From NCBI GenBank assembly GCA_900544135.1, contig UQTU01000015.1, positions 1 through 62,822 of the forward strand: a stretch of DNA of 62,822 nucleotides, read 5' to 3'. The notes below the pieces were generated by a model, which searched no databases, was not told where the DNA came from, and saw nothing but the letters and a program-made list of their open reading frames with translations. This document shows, one piece after another, positions 32,080-39,855 of this stretch (the stretch's first letter is position 1; each line of letters starts with the position of its first letter). A program made the translations under genes and the position numbers. Source of the DNA: an uncultured Collinsella sp. (GTDB lineage: Bacteria; Actinomycetota; Coriobacteriia; Coriobacteriales; Coriobacteriaceae).

Positions 32080-32826
32080 ATGGAAAAGCTGGGAGTTATC
32101 GGCGGCATGGGCGCTGAGGCCACGTCGTATTACTACGACCAGGTCGTGCGTCATACGGCTGCTGCCTGTGATCAGGAGCATATCGACATGGTGGTACTTT
32201 CCAAGTCGACCATGCCCGACCGTACGCTGGCCATCAAGACCGGCGAGCATGCCGAGCTGCTGGCGACCATGAAGGAATGTGCACGGGCGCTCGAGGGACT
32301 GGGCTGTGCTCATATCGCCATTCCCTGCAACACGTCGCACTACTTCTACGACCAGATTCAGTCGTTCACCAAGGTGCCGATTATCCACATGCCGCGCGAG
32401 TCGGTGCGCTATGCCCTGGCGGGCGCGGTGATGGGGGAGTGCGAGTTCGATCCCAACCTGAGCATGCCGTCCGAGCCGGTGCGCAAGATCGGCATCATGG
32501 GCACCGACGGCACCGTGGGTGCCGGCGTCTACGGGCGCGAGTGCGAGGCCGCGGGCGTCGAGGTCGTCTATCCCAGCGAGAAGCGCCAGGCCGACGTGAT
32601 GTCGCTGATTTATGATGACGTGAAGGCCGGACGCGAGCCCGATATGGACAAGTTTGACCGCGTGATGTGGGAGTTCGCCCGCAGCGGCTGCGACCGCGTC
32701 ATTCTGGCCTGCACCGAGCTCTCGGTGCTGAAAAAGTACCGAGAGATGCCCGAGATTACCCTTGACGCCATGGACGTCCTGGTGCGCGAATCCATCATCC
32801 GCAGCGGCGCCCCCTACCGCCTGTAG
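32080..32826 (+). CDS. Aspartate/glutamate racemase family protein
   Basis: 248 aa from ATG 32080, chosen because AAGGAGG lies 6 bases upstream and the family N-terminus EKLGVIGGMGAEATSYYYD follows. Both catalytic cysteines are present, in IAIPCNTSHYFYD and VILACTELSVL. KIGIMGTDGTVGAGVY is the second nucleotide-like loop. It interconverts L- and D-aspartate (or glutamate) without PLP. Beside a D-aspartate ligase it most likely provides D-Asp for the cell-wall cross-bridge. A short hairpin repeat begins 8 bases after the stop. Confidence 0.88.
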   Translation: MEKLGVIGGMGAEATSYYYDQVVRHTAAACDQEHIDMVVLSKSTMPDRTLAIKTGEHAELLATMKECARALEGLGCAHIAIPCNTSHYFYDQIQSFTKVPIIHMPRESVRYALAGAVMGECEFDPNLSMPSEPVRKIGIMGTDGTVGAGVYGRECEAAGVEVVYPSEKRQADVMSLIYDDVKAGREPDMDKFDRVMWEFARSGCDRVILACTELSVLKKYREMPEITLDAMDVLVRESIIRSGAPYRL

Positions 32827-32834
32827 CCCTCGAC

Positions 32835-32865
32835 CTGCCAAAAAGGGACAGGTTTATTTTGGTAG
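32835..32865 (+). repeat. Short REP-like hairpin, copy 3
   Basis: CTGCCAAAA pairs with TTTTGGTAG around a loop AGGGACAGGTTTA. The loop shares GGGACAGGTT with the hairpins at 11264 and 12475, while the stem is unrelated. Placed just after the racemase stop codon. Confidence 0.55.
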
Positions 32866-32885
32866 GTTTTATCTGGGGGAACAGT

Positions 32886-32920
32886 AAGGCCTCGACTCGT
32901 TTGGTGCGAGCCGAGGCCTT
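32886..32920. terminator. Bidirectional terminator
   Basis: AAGGCCTCGACTCG pairs with GCGAGCCGAGGCCTT over a TTTGGT loop, flanked by T and A tracts; it separates the racemase from the convergent ECF transporter operon. Confidence 0.85.
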
Positions 32921-32950
32921 TTGAATTTATCGGTTGCCGGTGGCGATGGG

Positions 32951-33697
32951 TTAGAACAGGAAGCCGAGGACAATGAGGGCAATGCTAACAATAAGCATGG
33001 CAATGTCCTGGCCCTTGATGGGGTAGCGCTTGTACGAGCTCGCGCGCGTGCGCAGGTAGAAGCCGCGCTGCTCGGCCGCCAAGGCCGTGGCATCGGTTTT
33101 ACCCACGCTCGAGATCAGTAGCGGCACGCACAACGGCAGCATGAGCTGAAGCTTCTTGATGGGGTTCTTGGTGTCATACTCGATGCCGCGTGCGGTCTGC
33201 GCCTCCATGATGGCGTTCATCTCCTGGCCAAACACTGGCACAAAGCGCAGCGCCGTGGTAAAGGTGAAGGCATAACGATACGGAACGTGCAGCACCTCGA
33301 CGCAGGCGTTGGCAAGGTCGTTGAGCTTGGTCACCATGAGCATCAGGATGAGCGGAAGCGCCACGCCCAGCAGGCGCAGGCAAGCCTTGGAGCCGGTGAT
33401 GAGACCCGTGTCGGTAACGAAACCCCACACGATGTTGCCATCGCGCATAAAAGCCAGCTGCAGCACCAGCATGATGAGCGCGAGTGGAATCAGCAGCTTG
33501 AGCAGCGCGAGCAGGCGGTCGACGACGCCGGCGTAGGCTCCCAGCGCGAGCGTGAGCGCCAGAAAGCCCAGCAGTGCCACATAGGTGTCGGACAAGAAGA
33601 TACCGATGATGATGGCGGCGGCGAGGCCCAGTTTGATGACGGGGTTCAGGCGGTGTAGCAGCGTGTCGCCCGGCATGTAGTCGATGACGTTAACCAC
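32951..33697 (-). CDS. ecfT: ECF transporter T component
   Basis: 248 aa with a GTG start at 33697 that overlaps the ATPase gene end; GAGGAG lies 10 bases upstream inside that gene. About five membrane helices, and the two short Arg motifs typical of EcfT: AQTARGIEYD and AAEQRGFYLR, which contact the ATPases. It also has DYMPGDTLLHRLNPVIKLGL at the N-terminus. It couples ATP hydrolysis to substrate uptake with an S component. It is the last gene of the S-A1A2-T operon. Confidence 0.9.
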   Translation of the reverse strand: MVNVIDYMPGDTLLHRLNPVIKLGLAAAIIIGIFLSDTYVALLGFLALTLALGAYAGVVDRLLALLKLLIPLALIMLVLQLAFMRDGNIVWGFVTDTGLITGSKACLRLLGVALPLILMLMVTKLNDLANACVEVLHVPYRYAFTFTTALRFVPVFGQEMNAIMEAQTARGIEYDTKNPIKKLQLMLPLCVPLLISSVGKTDATALAAEQRGFYLRTRASSYKRYPIKGQDIAMLIVSIALIVLGFLF

Positions 33698-35441
33698 GGC
33701 GGACCATCTCCTCGGTAATGCGAACGATATCAGTGACCTCACTCACCTGCGTAAAGGCGGGCGAGACGGTGGATGCCAGACGGCGCGAGAGTTCGATGAC
33801 CTGGGGCGGCTCAACGTAGGCACGCTGCATGAGTTCGATGTTCGAGAACAGCTCGTGCGTGCGGCCGCGGTCGAGGATGCGACCGTTGGCCATCACCACG
33901 ATGCGCTCGGCAAAGTCGGAAACGACTTCCATGTCGTGACAGACCATGATGACGGCGCAACCGCGCTCTGCCATGGTGCGCACCGTTTCCATCACGGTCA
34001 TGCACTCGCGGTAGTCCAGGCCGCTCGTGGGTTCGTCGAGCACCACGATCTTGGGCTCGATCACCACGACGGAGGCCAGCGCCACCATCTGGCGTTGGCC
34101 GCGCGACAGTGAGAACGGTGCCTCGTCGGCGGGCAGACCAAAGCGGTCGATGACCAGCTGGGCGCGACGCAGGGCTTCGGCGCGGTCGATGCCGGCAAGT
34201 TCTAGACCAAAGGCGACCTCGTCGAGTACGGTGTCTTTGCAGATTTGGCGGTCGGGGTTCTGGAAAAGCGTTGCCACTTCGCGTGCGATGCGGCTCGTGG
34301 GAACCGATGCCGTGTCCAAGCCCGTAACGCGTACGCTGCCCGATGCGGGCTTGAGCAAACCCGTGAGCAGTTTGGTGAGCGTGGTTTTGCCGGCTCCGTT
34401 TTGGCCGACAATGCCCACGAGCTCTCCGGGGTAGAGCGTCAAGTTGAGGTCGTGGACGGCGGCGCCGCCACGGGGGTAAGAAAACTCGACATGGTCAAAG
34501 GTGAGCACCGGCTCGGCGTCTTTCGCATGCGGGCGCAGCGACGGCGCGTGCGGGGAGTCTGCGGGCGCCTGAGTATCGCTTGTCGCACGGTCGGGGTCGA
34601 CGATGCCCGTGATCAGGCGTTCTGCCTCGTCGACATCCAGACAGGGTGTGCCGCTTACCAGGCCATCGGCCTCGAGGCTGTTAAAGATGCGCGTGACGCG
34701 CGGGCAATCGACGCCGATGGTGCGGAGCTCGTCGGTGTGCGCGAAGACCTCATGCGGCTCACCTTGCAGCGCGATCTGGCCGTGATCGAGCACCAACACG
34801 CGGTTGCAGTACTCCGAAAGCAGAGCGACCTTTTGCTCAACGACGACGATGGTGATGCCGAGCGCGCGGTTTGCCTCGCGCAGCGTCTCGAAGACCAAGG
34901 TGGAACTGGCGGGGTCGAGTGCTGCGGTTGGCTCATCGAGCACTAAGACGCGCGGACGCATGGCGAGGATGGCGGCGATAGCTACCTTTTGCTTTTGGCC
35001 GCCCGAGAGGGTGGCGATCTCGCGGTCGCGCAGGTCGCTAATGCCGACGGTCTTAAGCGTCTCGCACAAGCGCTGCTCGATCTGGTCATGCGGAACGCCA
35101 AAGTTCTCGAGACCAAAGAGCATTTCGTCCTCAACGACCGAAGCGACCATCTGGGTATCGATGTCCTGCAACACGCTGCCGACGATCTGCGATATGTCGG
35201 TGAGCGAGACCTCGCAGGTGTCGTGGCCGTCAACTAACACGGAGCCATAAAAGGCGCCGGTGTAGTGGTGAGGCACAGCGCCCGACAGACAGGCGGCAAG
35301 TGTGGACTTACCGGCGCCCGAGGGCCCGATGATGCCGATGAAATCTCCCTTGTTCACGCTGAGCGAAACGTGGCTGAGCGCCTGCTCGGTTTGCGTGCCA
35401 TAGGAGAACGAGACATCGTCGACGTTGATGATCGTTTCCAT
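33690..35441 (-). CDS. Fused ECF transporter ATPase (A1-A2)
   Basis: 583 aa with two ABC ATPase domains in one chain. Domain 1: Walker A GPSGAGKSTLAA, Q-loop SVLQDIDTQM, signature LSGGQKQKVAI, Walker B VLVLDEPTAALD. Domain 2 from about residue 310: GQNGAGKTTLTKLL, TLFQNPDRQI, SLSRGQRQMVALAS (an altered LSxGQ), IVVLDEPTSGLD. Most ECF systems have two separate A proteins, but fusions occur. The start METIINVDDVSFSYG has AAAGGTATCC upstream. The gene lies between S and T genes. A hairpin repeat lies 19 bases upstream. Confidence 0.92.
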   Translation of the reverse strand: METIINVDDVSFSYGTQTEQALSHVSLSVNKGDFIGIIGPSGAGKSTLAACLSGAVPHHYTGAFYGSVLVDGHDTCEVSLTDISQIVGSVLQDIDTQMVASVVEDEMLFGLENFGVPHDQIEQRLCETLKTVGISDLRDREIATLSGGQKQKVAIAAILAMRPRVLVLDEPTAALDPASSTLVFETLREANRALGITIVVVEQKVALLSEYCNRVLVLDHGQIALQGEPHEVFAHTDELRTIGVDCPRVTRIFNSLEADGLVSGTPCLDVDEAERLITGIVDPDRATSDTQAPADSPHAPSLRPHAKDAEPVLTFDHVEFSYPRGGAAVHDLNLTLYPGELVGIVGQNGAGKTTLTKLLTGLLKPASGSVRVTGLDTASVPTSRIAREVATLFQNPDRQICKDTVLDEVAFGLELAGIDRAEALRRAQLVIDRFGLPADEAPFSLSRGQRQMVALASVVVIEPKIVVLDEPTSGLDYRECMTVMETVRTMAERGCAVIMVCHDMEVVSDFAERIVVMANGRILDRGRTHELFSNIELMQRAYVEPPQVIELSRRLASTVSPAFTQVSEVTDIVRITEEMVRRG

Positions 35442-35459
35442 GGATACCTTTCATAGTCA

Positions 35460-35503
35460 TTGGGGACGTTCTTGCATGACTAGTCGTTTAAGAACGTCCC
35501 CAA
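35460..35503. repeat. Hairpin repeat with GGGGACGTTCTT arms
   Basis: Fourteen-base arms TTGGGGACGTTCTT / AAGAACGTCCCCAA with a 16-base loop that contains the small palindrome GACTAGTC. It lies between the S gene and the fused ATPase gene. REP-like; it may act as a stem-loop within the operon. Confidence 0.6.
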
Positions 35504-35546
35504 ATGCTCGTTGTTTGGGACAGTCTTTGGTGGTGAAGCACGAAGA

Positions 35547-35646
35547 CGGCTTTACGAGGGGCCCAGGTTGGCGCGAAAGAGGAGCGAAGCGTACTTGGGT
35601 ACGCGAGCGACGAATGAACGCCAAGATGGGGTGGCTCGTAAAGCCG
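35547..35646 (-). ncRNA. Family I structured 3'-UTR element, copy B (after the ECF S gene)
   Basis: It begins 6 bases after the S-gene stop. The outer helix is CGGCTTTACGAG with CTCGTAAAGCCG, perfect. Inside are inner helix TTGGCG/CGCCAA, conserved TTCATTCGTCG and CTCCTCTTTCG, and apical hairpin GCGTAC-CCAA-GTACGC. Compared with copies A and C, the outer and inner helices differ in sequence but stay complementary, while the internal strands are conserved. It lacks the preceding hairpin-TCGACGCTGCA module. Confidence 0.7.
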
Positions 35647-35652
35647 AGCAGG

Positions 35653-36222
35653 TTAGTTGAGCTTCAGGGCCTTCTGGATGGGCATGTAGAGGGCGCCGAC
35701 CAGAATGGCGTTAAATACGGCGGTCATGGCGACGACGGGCAGCATGGCTGCGGCGAGCTCGCCCACAACGCCGAGTATGGCCATCTTGATGACCATGAAG
35801 ATGACGCCCGAGACAAAGGTGGTCACGAATGTTGCGAGGATGGCGACGACGGGCTTAGCTTGGCCGTCCTTGGCGGCAGCGTTGACAATGACGGCCATGA
35901 GCATAGCGGCGATGCCCTCGGCGGCAAAATCGACAAACGGCGAGGTGGTAGTGATCTGGATTACGGCCGCCGAGATGAGACCAATGACGAGCGCCTGGCC
36001 AATGTTGGGACGAATGACCAGGATGGTGAGGCAGAAGGCCGAGATAATGAACTCGGGGCTGATCATACCGCCCGAGATGCCCGAGATTGCCTTGCCGACG
36101 GTGAAGTTGAGGATGAAGCCGGCGGCAAGCAGAATGGCGAGCAGGACAAGGGCGCGAATATCGAGTTTACCGCGGTCGGCGGTCTGGACGGTGCGGGGCT
36201 GGGCGGTGGTGTTCTGAGACAT
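35653..36222 (-). CDS. ECF transporter S component, probably tryptophan-specific
   Basis: 189 aa from ATG 36222 behind GAAAGGAC. Five or six membrane helices: ALVLLAILLAAGFILNFTVG, GGMISPEFIISAFCLTILVI, ALVIGLISAAVIQITTT, VVAILATFVTTFVSGVIFMV. The size and topology are those of ECF substrate-binding subunits. Specificity is inferred from the leader: a 22-residue peptide with three consecutive Trp codons followed by an attenuator. I do not see the exact sequence of a named TrpP family. First structural gene of the S-A1A2-T operon, with a family I element directly downstream. Confidence 0.78.
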   Translation of the reverse strand: MSQNTTAQPRTVQTADRGKLDIRALVLLAILLAAGFILNFTVGKAISGISGGMISPEFIISAFCLTILVIRPNIGQALVIGLISAAVIQITTTSPFVDFAAEGIAAMLMAVIVNAAAKDGQAKPVVAILATFVTTFVSGVIFMVIKMAILGVVGELAAAMLPVVAMTAVFNAILVGALYMPIQKALKLN

Positions 36223-36300
36223 GGTGAAAGTCCTTTCAAAAAGGGGAGTGTAAGAGAAAAACGGAGGCGCGTGATGCGAATGCGATCGGGCTCGAGATAG

Positions 36301-36332
36301 AAAAAGGCCCCCGGTCGAAACCGGAGGCCTTC
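36301..36332 (-). terminator. Attenuator terminator before the ECF S gene
   Basis: AAGGCCTCCGGTT pairs with GACCGGGGGCC, followed by TTTTT on the minus strand. It lies 34 bases after the stop of the Trp-rich leader peptide and 79 bases before the S-gene start, as in trp-type attenuators. Confidence 0.85.
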
Positions 36333-36366
36333 CAATCACCTAGAGCGCAAAACAGGCGTGAGGGAC

Positions 36367-36435
36367 TCACTTTCGACCGATCGTATTCGCATCACGCCAC
36401 CACCAGTTGTTGAGAGACTTCATCATGTTCATCAT
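36367..36435 (-). CDS. Tryptophan leader peptide (WWW)
   Basis: 22 codons from the ATG at 36435 (ATGATG start) behind AAAGGAG: MMNMMKSLNNWWWRDANTI then GRK and a stop. Three Trp codons in a row in so short an ORF, followed by an intrinsic terminator, are the hallmark of translation-coupled attenuation: ribosome stalling at low Trp-tRNA prevents terminator formation. The region coding RDANTIG is complementary over about 20 bases to a site at 36268-36290 downstream of the terminator, a candidate alternative helix. A TATAGT -10-like box lies at 36494-36499. Confidence 0.82.
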   Translation of the reverse strand: MMNMMKSLNNWWWRDANTIGRK

Positions 36436-36629
36436 CTTGGTGGCTCCTTTCGTGATGCCTTGGCGCGGTCGCACCTCGTTGCTGTTGCGCTGCACTATAG
36501 CACAGCGAAGTGTGTGCGGGGAAATCCTTTTTGAAAAGATTTCGGCGGCGTTTCCTGCCGGTCAAAAGGGCAGGCTGAGCGGGCGGGATGACTCATGCGA
36601 CCCCGCCCGTCTCTTGGAACGCAAGGGCC

Positions 36630-38429
36630 TTAGGCCTTCTTGCGACGATAAAGCACGAAGCCGCAGACACCGATGATGACGACGGCGCCAACGGCCATGG
36701 CGGCCATGTTGTTGCCCTCGGACTTCTCCTCGGTCGTCTCTTCCTCAGCCTCGGGCTCGGCAACGTCCTTATCGGAGAGAGCCTCGTCGGCGTAGGTGAT
36801 GGACTCGACCAGGCAGTCGTTGTCGGCATCGTAGTCACTCGGGACGAACTCCTCGGAGAAATCGCCCTCCTTGAGGTAGTCGCGCATCTCCTCGAGCATG
36901 GCCTTGCACTTGACGTAGGTGTTCTTGGTCGCTGCCTTGCCGGCCTTGTTGGCCAGGGCGGTGCGGGCCTCGGTGTCCTCGGCGGCCTGCATGGCCTCGT
37001 CGACGGTTAGGTTCTGCTCGATGAGCTCCTTCTGCAGGGCGTCGAGATAGGCGCGGACGCCGGTGGCGCAGCTGTCGCGGTTCTCATAGGCGAGCGTGTT
37101 GATGTCCATGAGGACGTAGTTGATGGAGTTTTTGGGCTCCTCGTTGTTCACGACGTCTTCCTCTTCACAGTGATCGAAGGAGACATCCTGATCGCTGAAG
37201 TAGGGGCTGACCTCGGTGAGCAGTGCGGAATAGAGGGGGATAGCGACGGAGAACTCGGCGTTGGAGAGCATCTCCCACTGGATGGTCGCGATTTCGGGGT
37301 CCATGCCGTGACGGATCTGGAAGGTGTGGATCTCGGTGTTGCGGTTGGAGCCGATGGCATAGGCGCCGTCGGTGTTGGCGTTGAGGCCGGCGACATTCTC
37401 GCCGCGAGCGGCGAAGGAACGAATCATCTCAAAGGTGTTCCAGTCGGACTTGCCGGGCTGGAAGAACAGCGGCTGCATCTCGTGGACCAGGGCGCCGGTC
37501 GTCGCACGAGCGTCTTCGCGCTCGTCCTTGACGATCTCATAGTCGGTGCCCTCAGCAAGCGGAGCCATGAAGTAATCGCGGCCCTGGACATAGCGCGACC
37601 ACTGGTGCATACCGGCCTCGCTAATCTCCTCGCCGTAGGTCTTGGCGACGTCGAACTTGCCGTCGGTGTACTCGGCAAAGCCCTTCTCCTTAGGCATGGA
37701 CTCGATGCCCTCGGAGTGGAGGCAGTTCTCGGTGTCGTCGAGGTCGACGTCATAGGTGAGGTTGCCGATGTTGGGGTTGAGTGAGGCAATATCGTCGGTG
37801 AGCCTCATAGCGATCCACTGGTGGCCGGAAAGCGCTGCAAACAACCAGGTCTCGTTGTTGTCGGCAATGATGATCTGGTCGTTGGAGCAGACGCCCTGCT
37901 CGTCAATCAGGCTGCCGAGGAGCTCGACACCCTCGCGGGCCGTGGCGCTCTCGCCCAGAATGACGCTGGCGTAGTTGTACTCGCCGATGCCGGTCTCCTC
38001 GGTGACGGGGTCGGCTTCCTCTGCCTTCTCGTTATAGGAGGTGCTCAGCGTGGCAGAGCAGGAAACGCCCTTTTCGTTGATGCCAGCCTCGGAATATGCG
38101 TCGTAACGATCTTCCCACTGAGAGGGGTTGTCGCGAACGAAGGTGTAGCGGTAGGTTGCGCCCTTGGACTTGTACTCAAAGCCGGACTCGACCGAGGTGT
38201 ACTTGCTGCCGTCCTTGTGTGCGGGCTCGATGCCAAAGTGCTTGATGTAGCGCGGGCCGAAGTCCTCGGAGCGTCCGTAGTACGTGTTGCCGTCTGCCGT
38301 GAGCTGGCTGCCCATGTAGATCTGGGTGCAAGCGAGCGCCGAAGTCGGCATGGCCATAATGGCCGCTGCTCCAAATGCAAGGCCGCAGCCGAGCTTCTTG
38401 AGCGTGTTGACAGGATGAGTAAACCTCAT
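36630..38429 (-). CDS. Secreted, membrane-anchored C69 family dipeptidase
   Basis: 599 aa from ATG 38429 behind GGGAGGGA. The signal peptide (VNTLKKLGCGLAFGAAAIMA) ends before ACTQIYMGSQLTADGNTYYG; C69 enzymes are N-terminal nucleophile hydrolases, with this Cys exposed by processing. Other family segments are GRSEDFGPRYIKHFGIEPAH and GINEKGVSCSATLSTSYNE. The catalytic part runs to about residue 470. A helical domain and an acidic linker follow, then a C-terminal membrane helix AMAVGAVVIIGVCGFVLY with a basic tail. There is no LPXTG motif, so it is anchored by the helix. It likely trims dietary or host peptides outside the cell. Confidence 0.88.
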   Translation of the reverse strand: MRFTHPVNTLKKLGCGLAFGAAAIMAMPTSALACTQIYMGSQLTADGNTYYGRSEDFGPRYIKHFGIEPAHKDGSKYTSVESGFEYKSKGATYRYTFVRDNPSQWEDRYDAYSEAGINEKGVSCSATLSTSYNEKAEEADPVTEETGIGEYNYASVILGESATAREGVELLGSLIDEQGVCSNDQIIIADNNETWLFAALSGHQWIAMRLTDDIASLNPNIGNLTYDVDLDDTENCLHSEGIESMPKEKGFAEYTDGKFDVAKTYGEEISEAGMHQWSRYVQGRDYFMAPLAEGTDYEIVKDEREDARATTGALVHEMQPLFFQPGKSDWNTFEMIRSFAARGENVAGLNANTDGAYAIGSNRNTEIHTFQIRHGMDPEIATIQWEMLSNAEFSVAIPLYSALLTEVSPYFSDQDVSFDHCEEEDVVNNEEPKNSINYVLMDINTLAYENRDSCATGVRAYLDALQKELIEQNLTVDEAMQAAEDTEARTALANKAGKAATKNTYVKCKAMLEEMRDYLKEGDFSEEFVPSDYDADNDCLVESITYADEALSDKDVAEPEAEEETTEEKSEGNNMAAMAVGAVVIIGVCGFVLYRRKKA

Positions 38430-38737
38430 GATCCCTCCCAACTGTTGAAACCCCGCGAAACCGTACGGAGTTTCAGCTAATAAATACATCTACTAGCCTA
38501 AAGGAAGTGTAAAGAGTATTCATTCGACAACAGCTTTTACTCGATGAGCGTGAAGAAATATACGATGAGCGGATAATAATACTCATTTTATTGCTTTAGT
38601 TAAATAAAGGCACCCTGCATTTACTGTAGCTGAATAAAGCGCCAGACAATGCTCAAAAAGAAAACTCTCCCGCTGTTTAGGATTTGCATAAACAACGGGA
38701 GAGTCGATAACTGGATGAATATCATACCAATGTGGAT
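38430..38737. promoter_or_regulatory. Intergenic region upstream of the C69 gene with repeated CGATGAGCG
   Basis: CGATGAGCG occurs at 38542-38550 and 38563-38571, 21 bases apart (two helical turns), in AT-rich sequence upstream of the C69 start. A terminator for the minus-strand small ORF lies at 38664-38704. No coding sequence is seen between 38430 and 38737. Confidence 0.35.
38664..38704 (-). terminator. Terminator after the small membrane ORF
   Basis: ACTCTCCCG and GTTTA pair with TAAAC and CGGGAGAGT; on the minus strand the stem is followed by TTTTCTTTTT. Confidence 0.85.
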
Positions 38738-38830
38738 TTACTTCTTTCGGCGGTGGATCACATTGATGGCGTAACCAACGAGCATGGCCAAGACGATGAC
38801 GATAAAGCCAATCAGGGGATTGTCGTTCAT
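38738..38830 (-). CDS. 30-residue membrane peptide
   Basis: Starts at ATG 38830 behind a strong AGGAGGA site, 9 bases after the lipid kinase stop. Sequence: MNDNPLIGFIVIVLAMLVGY, then AINVIHRRKK. It has one membrane helix and a positively charged C-terminus, the usual shape of small single-pass proteins. A terminator follows. It is translated with the kinase mRNA and may anchor or regulate a membrane partner; no family is recognised. Small ORFs of this size are easily missed, so I give it moderate confidence. Confidence 0.6.
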   Translation of the reverse strand: MNDNPLIGFIVIVLAMLVGYAINVIHRRKK

Positions 38831-38839
38831 GGGGTCCTC

Positions 38840-39757
38840 CTATTTTCCGAGCGGTGAAAAATCGTCGACGATGAGGTCGAGACATTGCGGCAGCGCGCGA
38901 GCGCCAAAGACGCCGGAGTTGCTGGAGATGATCTCTCCATCGAACTGCATACCCAGCGATGGCGTGCAGGTGATCTTGGCTTCCTTGGTCTGGATGATCT
39001 TAAACTGCGGACGGCCGAGCACTTTGCCAGCGGGGTCGAGCGCGGCGGTAATTACCGTGGGGAGCAGCTGCATCGTGCGCACGGGCTCAATAACGACGAT
39101 GTCGACCATGCCGTCGTCCATGCGGCAGTTGGGGAACAGGTTGATGTCGTTTTGGATGACCGAGGTATTGCCTGCCATGCAGCAGATGCCGTCGAGCTCC
39201 TCGACAATGCCGTCGTGCTCAATGGTAAAGTGCGCCACCGTGGGGTTGGGCGTGGCGAGCGCGGAGAGGAAGTAGGCGATCTCGCCAATGTCGTTTTTGG
39301 TGGGAGCGGCCTTCATCATGATCTCGGCGTCGAAGCCCGAGCCGGCGATGATGATAAAGCCGTGGCGCTTCTCGTTGCCGTTCTCGTCGAGCCAAAAGAG
39401 CTCACCCATGTCCACTTTGACCGTGCGGCCGTCGCGGCAAGCCTTGGCGAGTGCCGCCGCCTCGGGGGCATTGCCGATGTTGTTAAAGAACAGGCAGGCC
39501 GTGCCGGAGGGGAAGACAAGCGTGGGGACACCGCACCCGCGCATCTGGTCGAGCACGTTGGAGACGGTGCCGTCGCCGCCCGAAACGACCACGCGATCGA
39601 ACTCGCGAACGTCCGCTACCGCGTCCTCGGGCTCCATGCCATCGCCGATAAAACGCATCACGACCTCGTCGCCGCCCTGCGCGAGGGCGTGCGTGAACGC
39701 GTAGATTTCATCTGAGCTGGGGCCCGATGCCGGGTTGTGGATGATAAGGCAGCGCAT
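38840..39757 (-). CDS. Diacylglycerol/lipid kinase family protein
   Basis: 305 aa. DAGK/YegS-type catalytic fold: N-terminal LIIHNPASG, RVVVSGGDGTVSNVL (the Gly-rich ATP loop), VFPSGTACLFFNNIG in place of the usual PxGTxNDxA, IIIAGSGFDAEIM, and the C-terminal FDGEIISS. It phosphorylates diacylglycerol or a related lipid at the membrane. The altered PSGTACLFFN motif is worth noting. The start at 39757 has only a weak site. It is co-transcribed with a 30-residue membrane peptide. Confidence 0.85.
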   Translation of the reverse strand: MRCLIIHNPASGPSSDEIYAFTHALAQGGDEVVMRFIGDGMEPEDAVADVREFDRVVVSGGDGTVSNVLDQMRGCGVPTLVFPSGTACLFFNNIGNAPEAAALAKACRDGRTVKVDMGELFWLDENGNEKRHGFIIIAGSGFDAEIMMKAAPTKNDIGEIAYFLSALATPNPTVAHFTIEHDGIVEELDGICCMAGNTSVIQNDINLFPNCRMDDGMVDIVVIEPVRTMQLLPTVITAALDPAGKVLGRPQFKIIQTKEAKITCTPSLGMQFDGEIISSNSGVFGARALPQCLDLIVDDFSPLGK

Positions 39758-39855
39758 ACTTACGTTCCCGTTCTGTGACTAACCGAGTATAGTTGTAGAG
39801 CAATGCCGATATCCTACCCGTGTTTTTCGGGCCTAACCTTATTCGATGGGTTGAT

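Noticed and set aside
30676..32841. 721-codon open frame on the minus strand
   Set aside because: Antisense of the ATP-grasp ligase and racemase genes, both of which show clear catalytic motifs on the plus strand.
36630..36760. Sortase signal at the C69 dipeptidase C-terminus
   Set aside because: There is a membrane helix with a basic tail, but no LPXTG-like motif before it.
38583..38885. 100-codon minus-strand frame over the lipid kinase end
   Set aside because: Out of frame with both the kinase and the well-supported 30-residue ORF; its sequence is Arg-rich and without a ribosome site.
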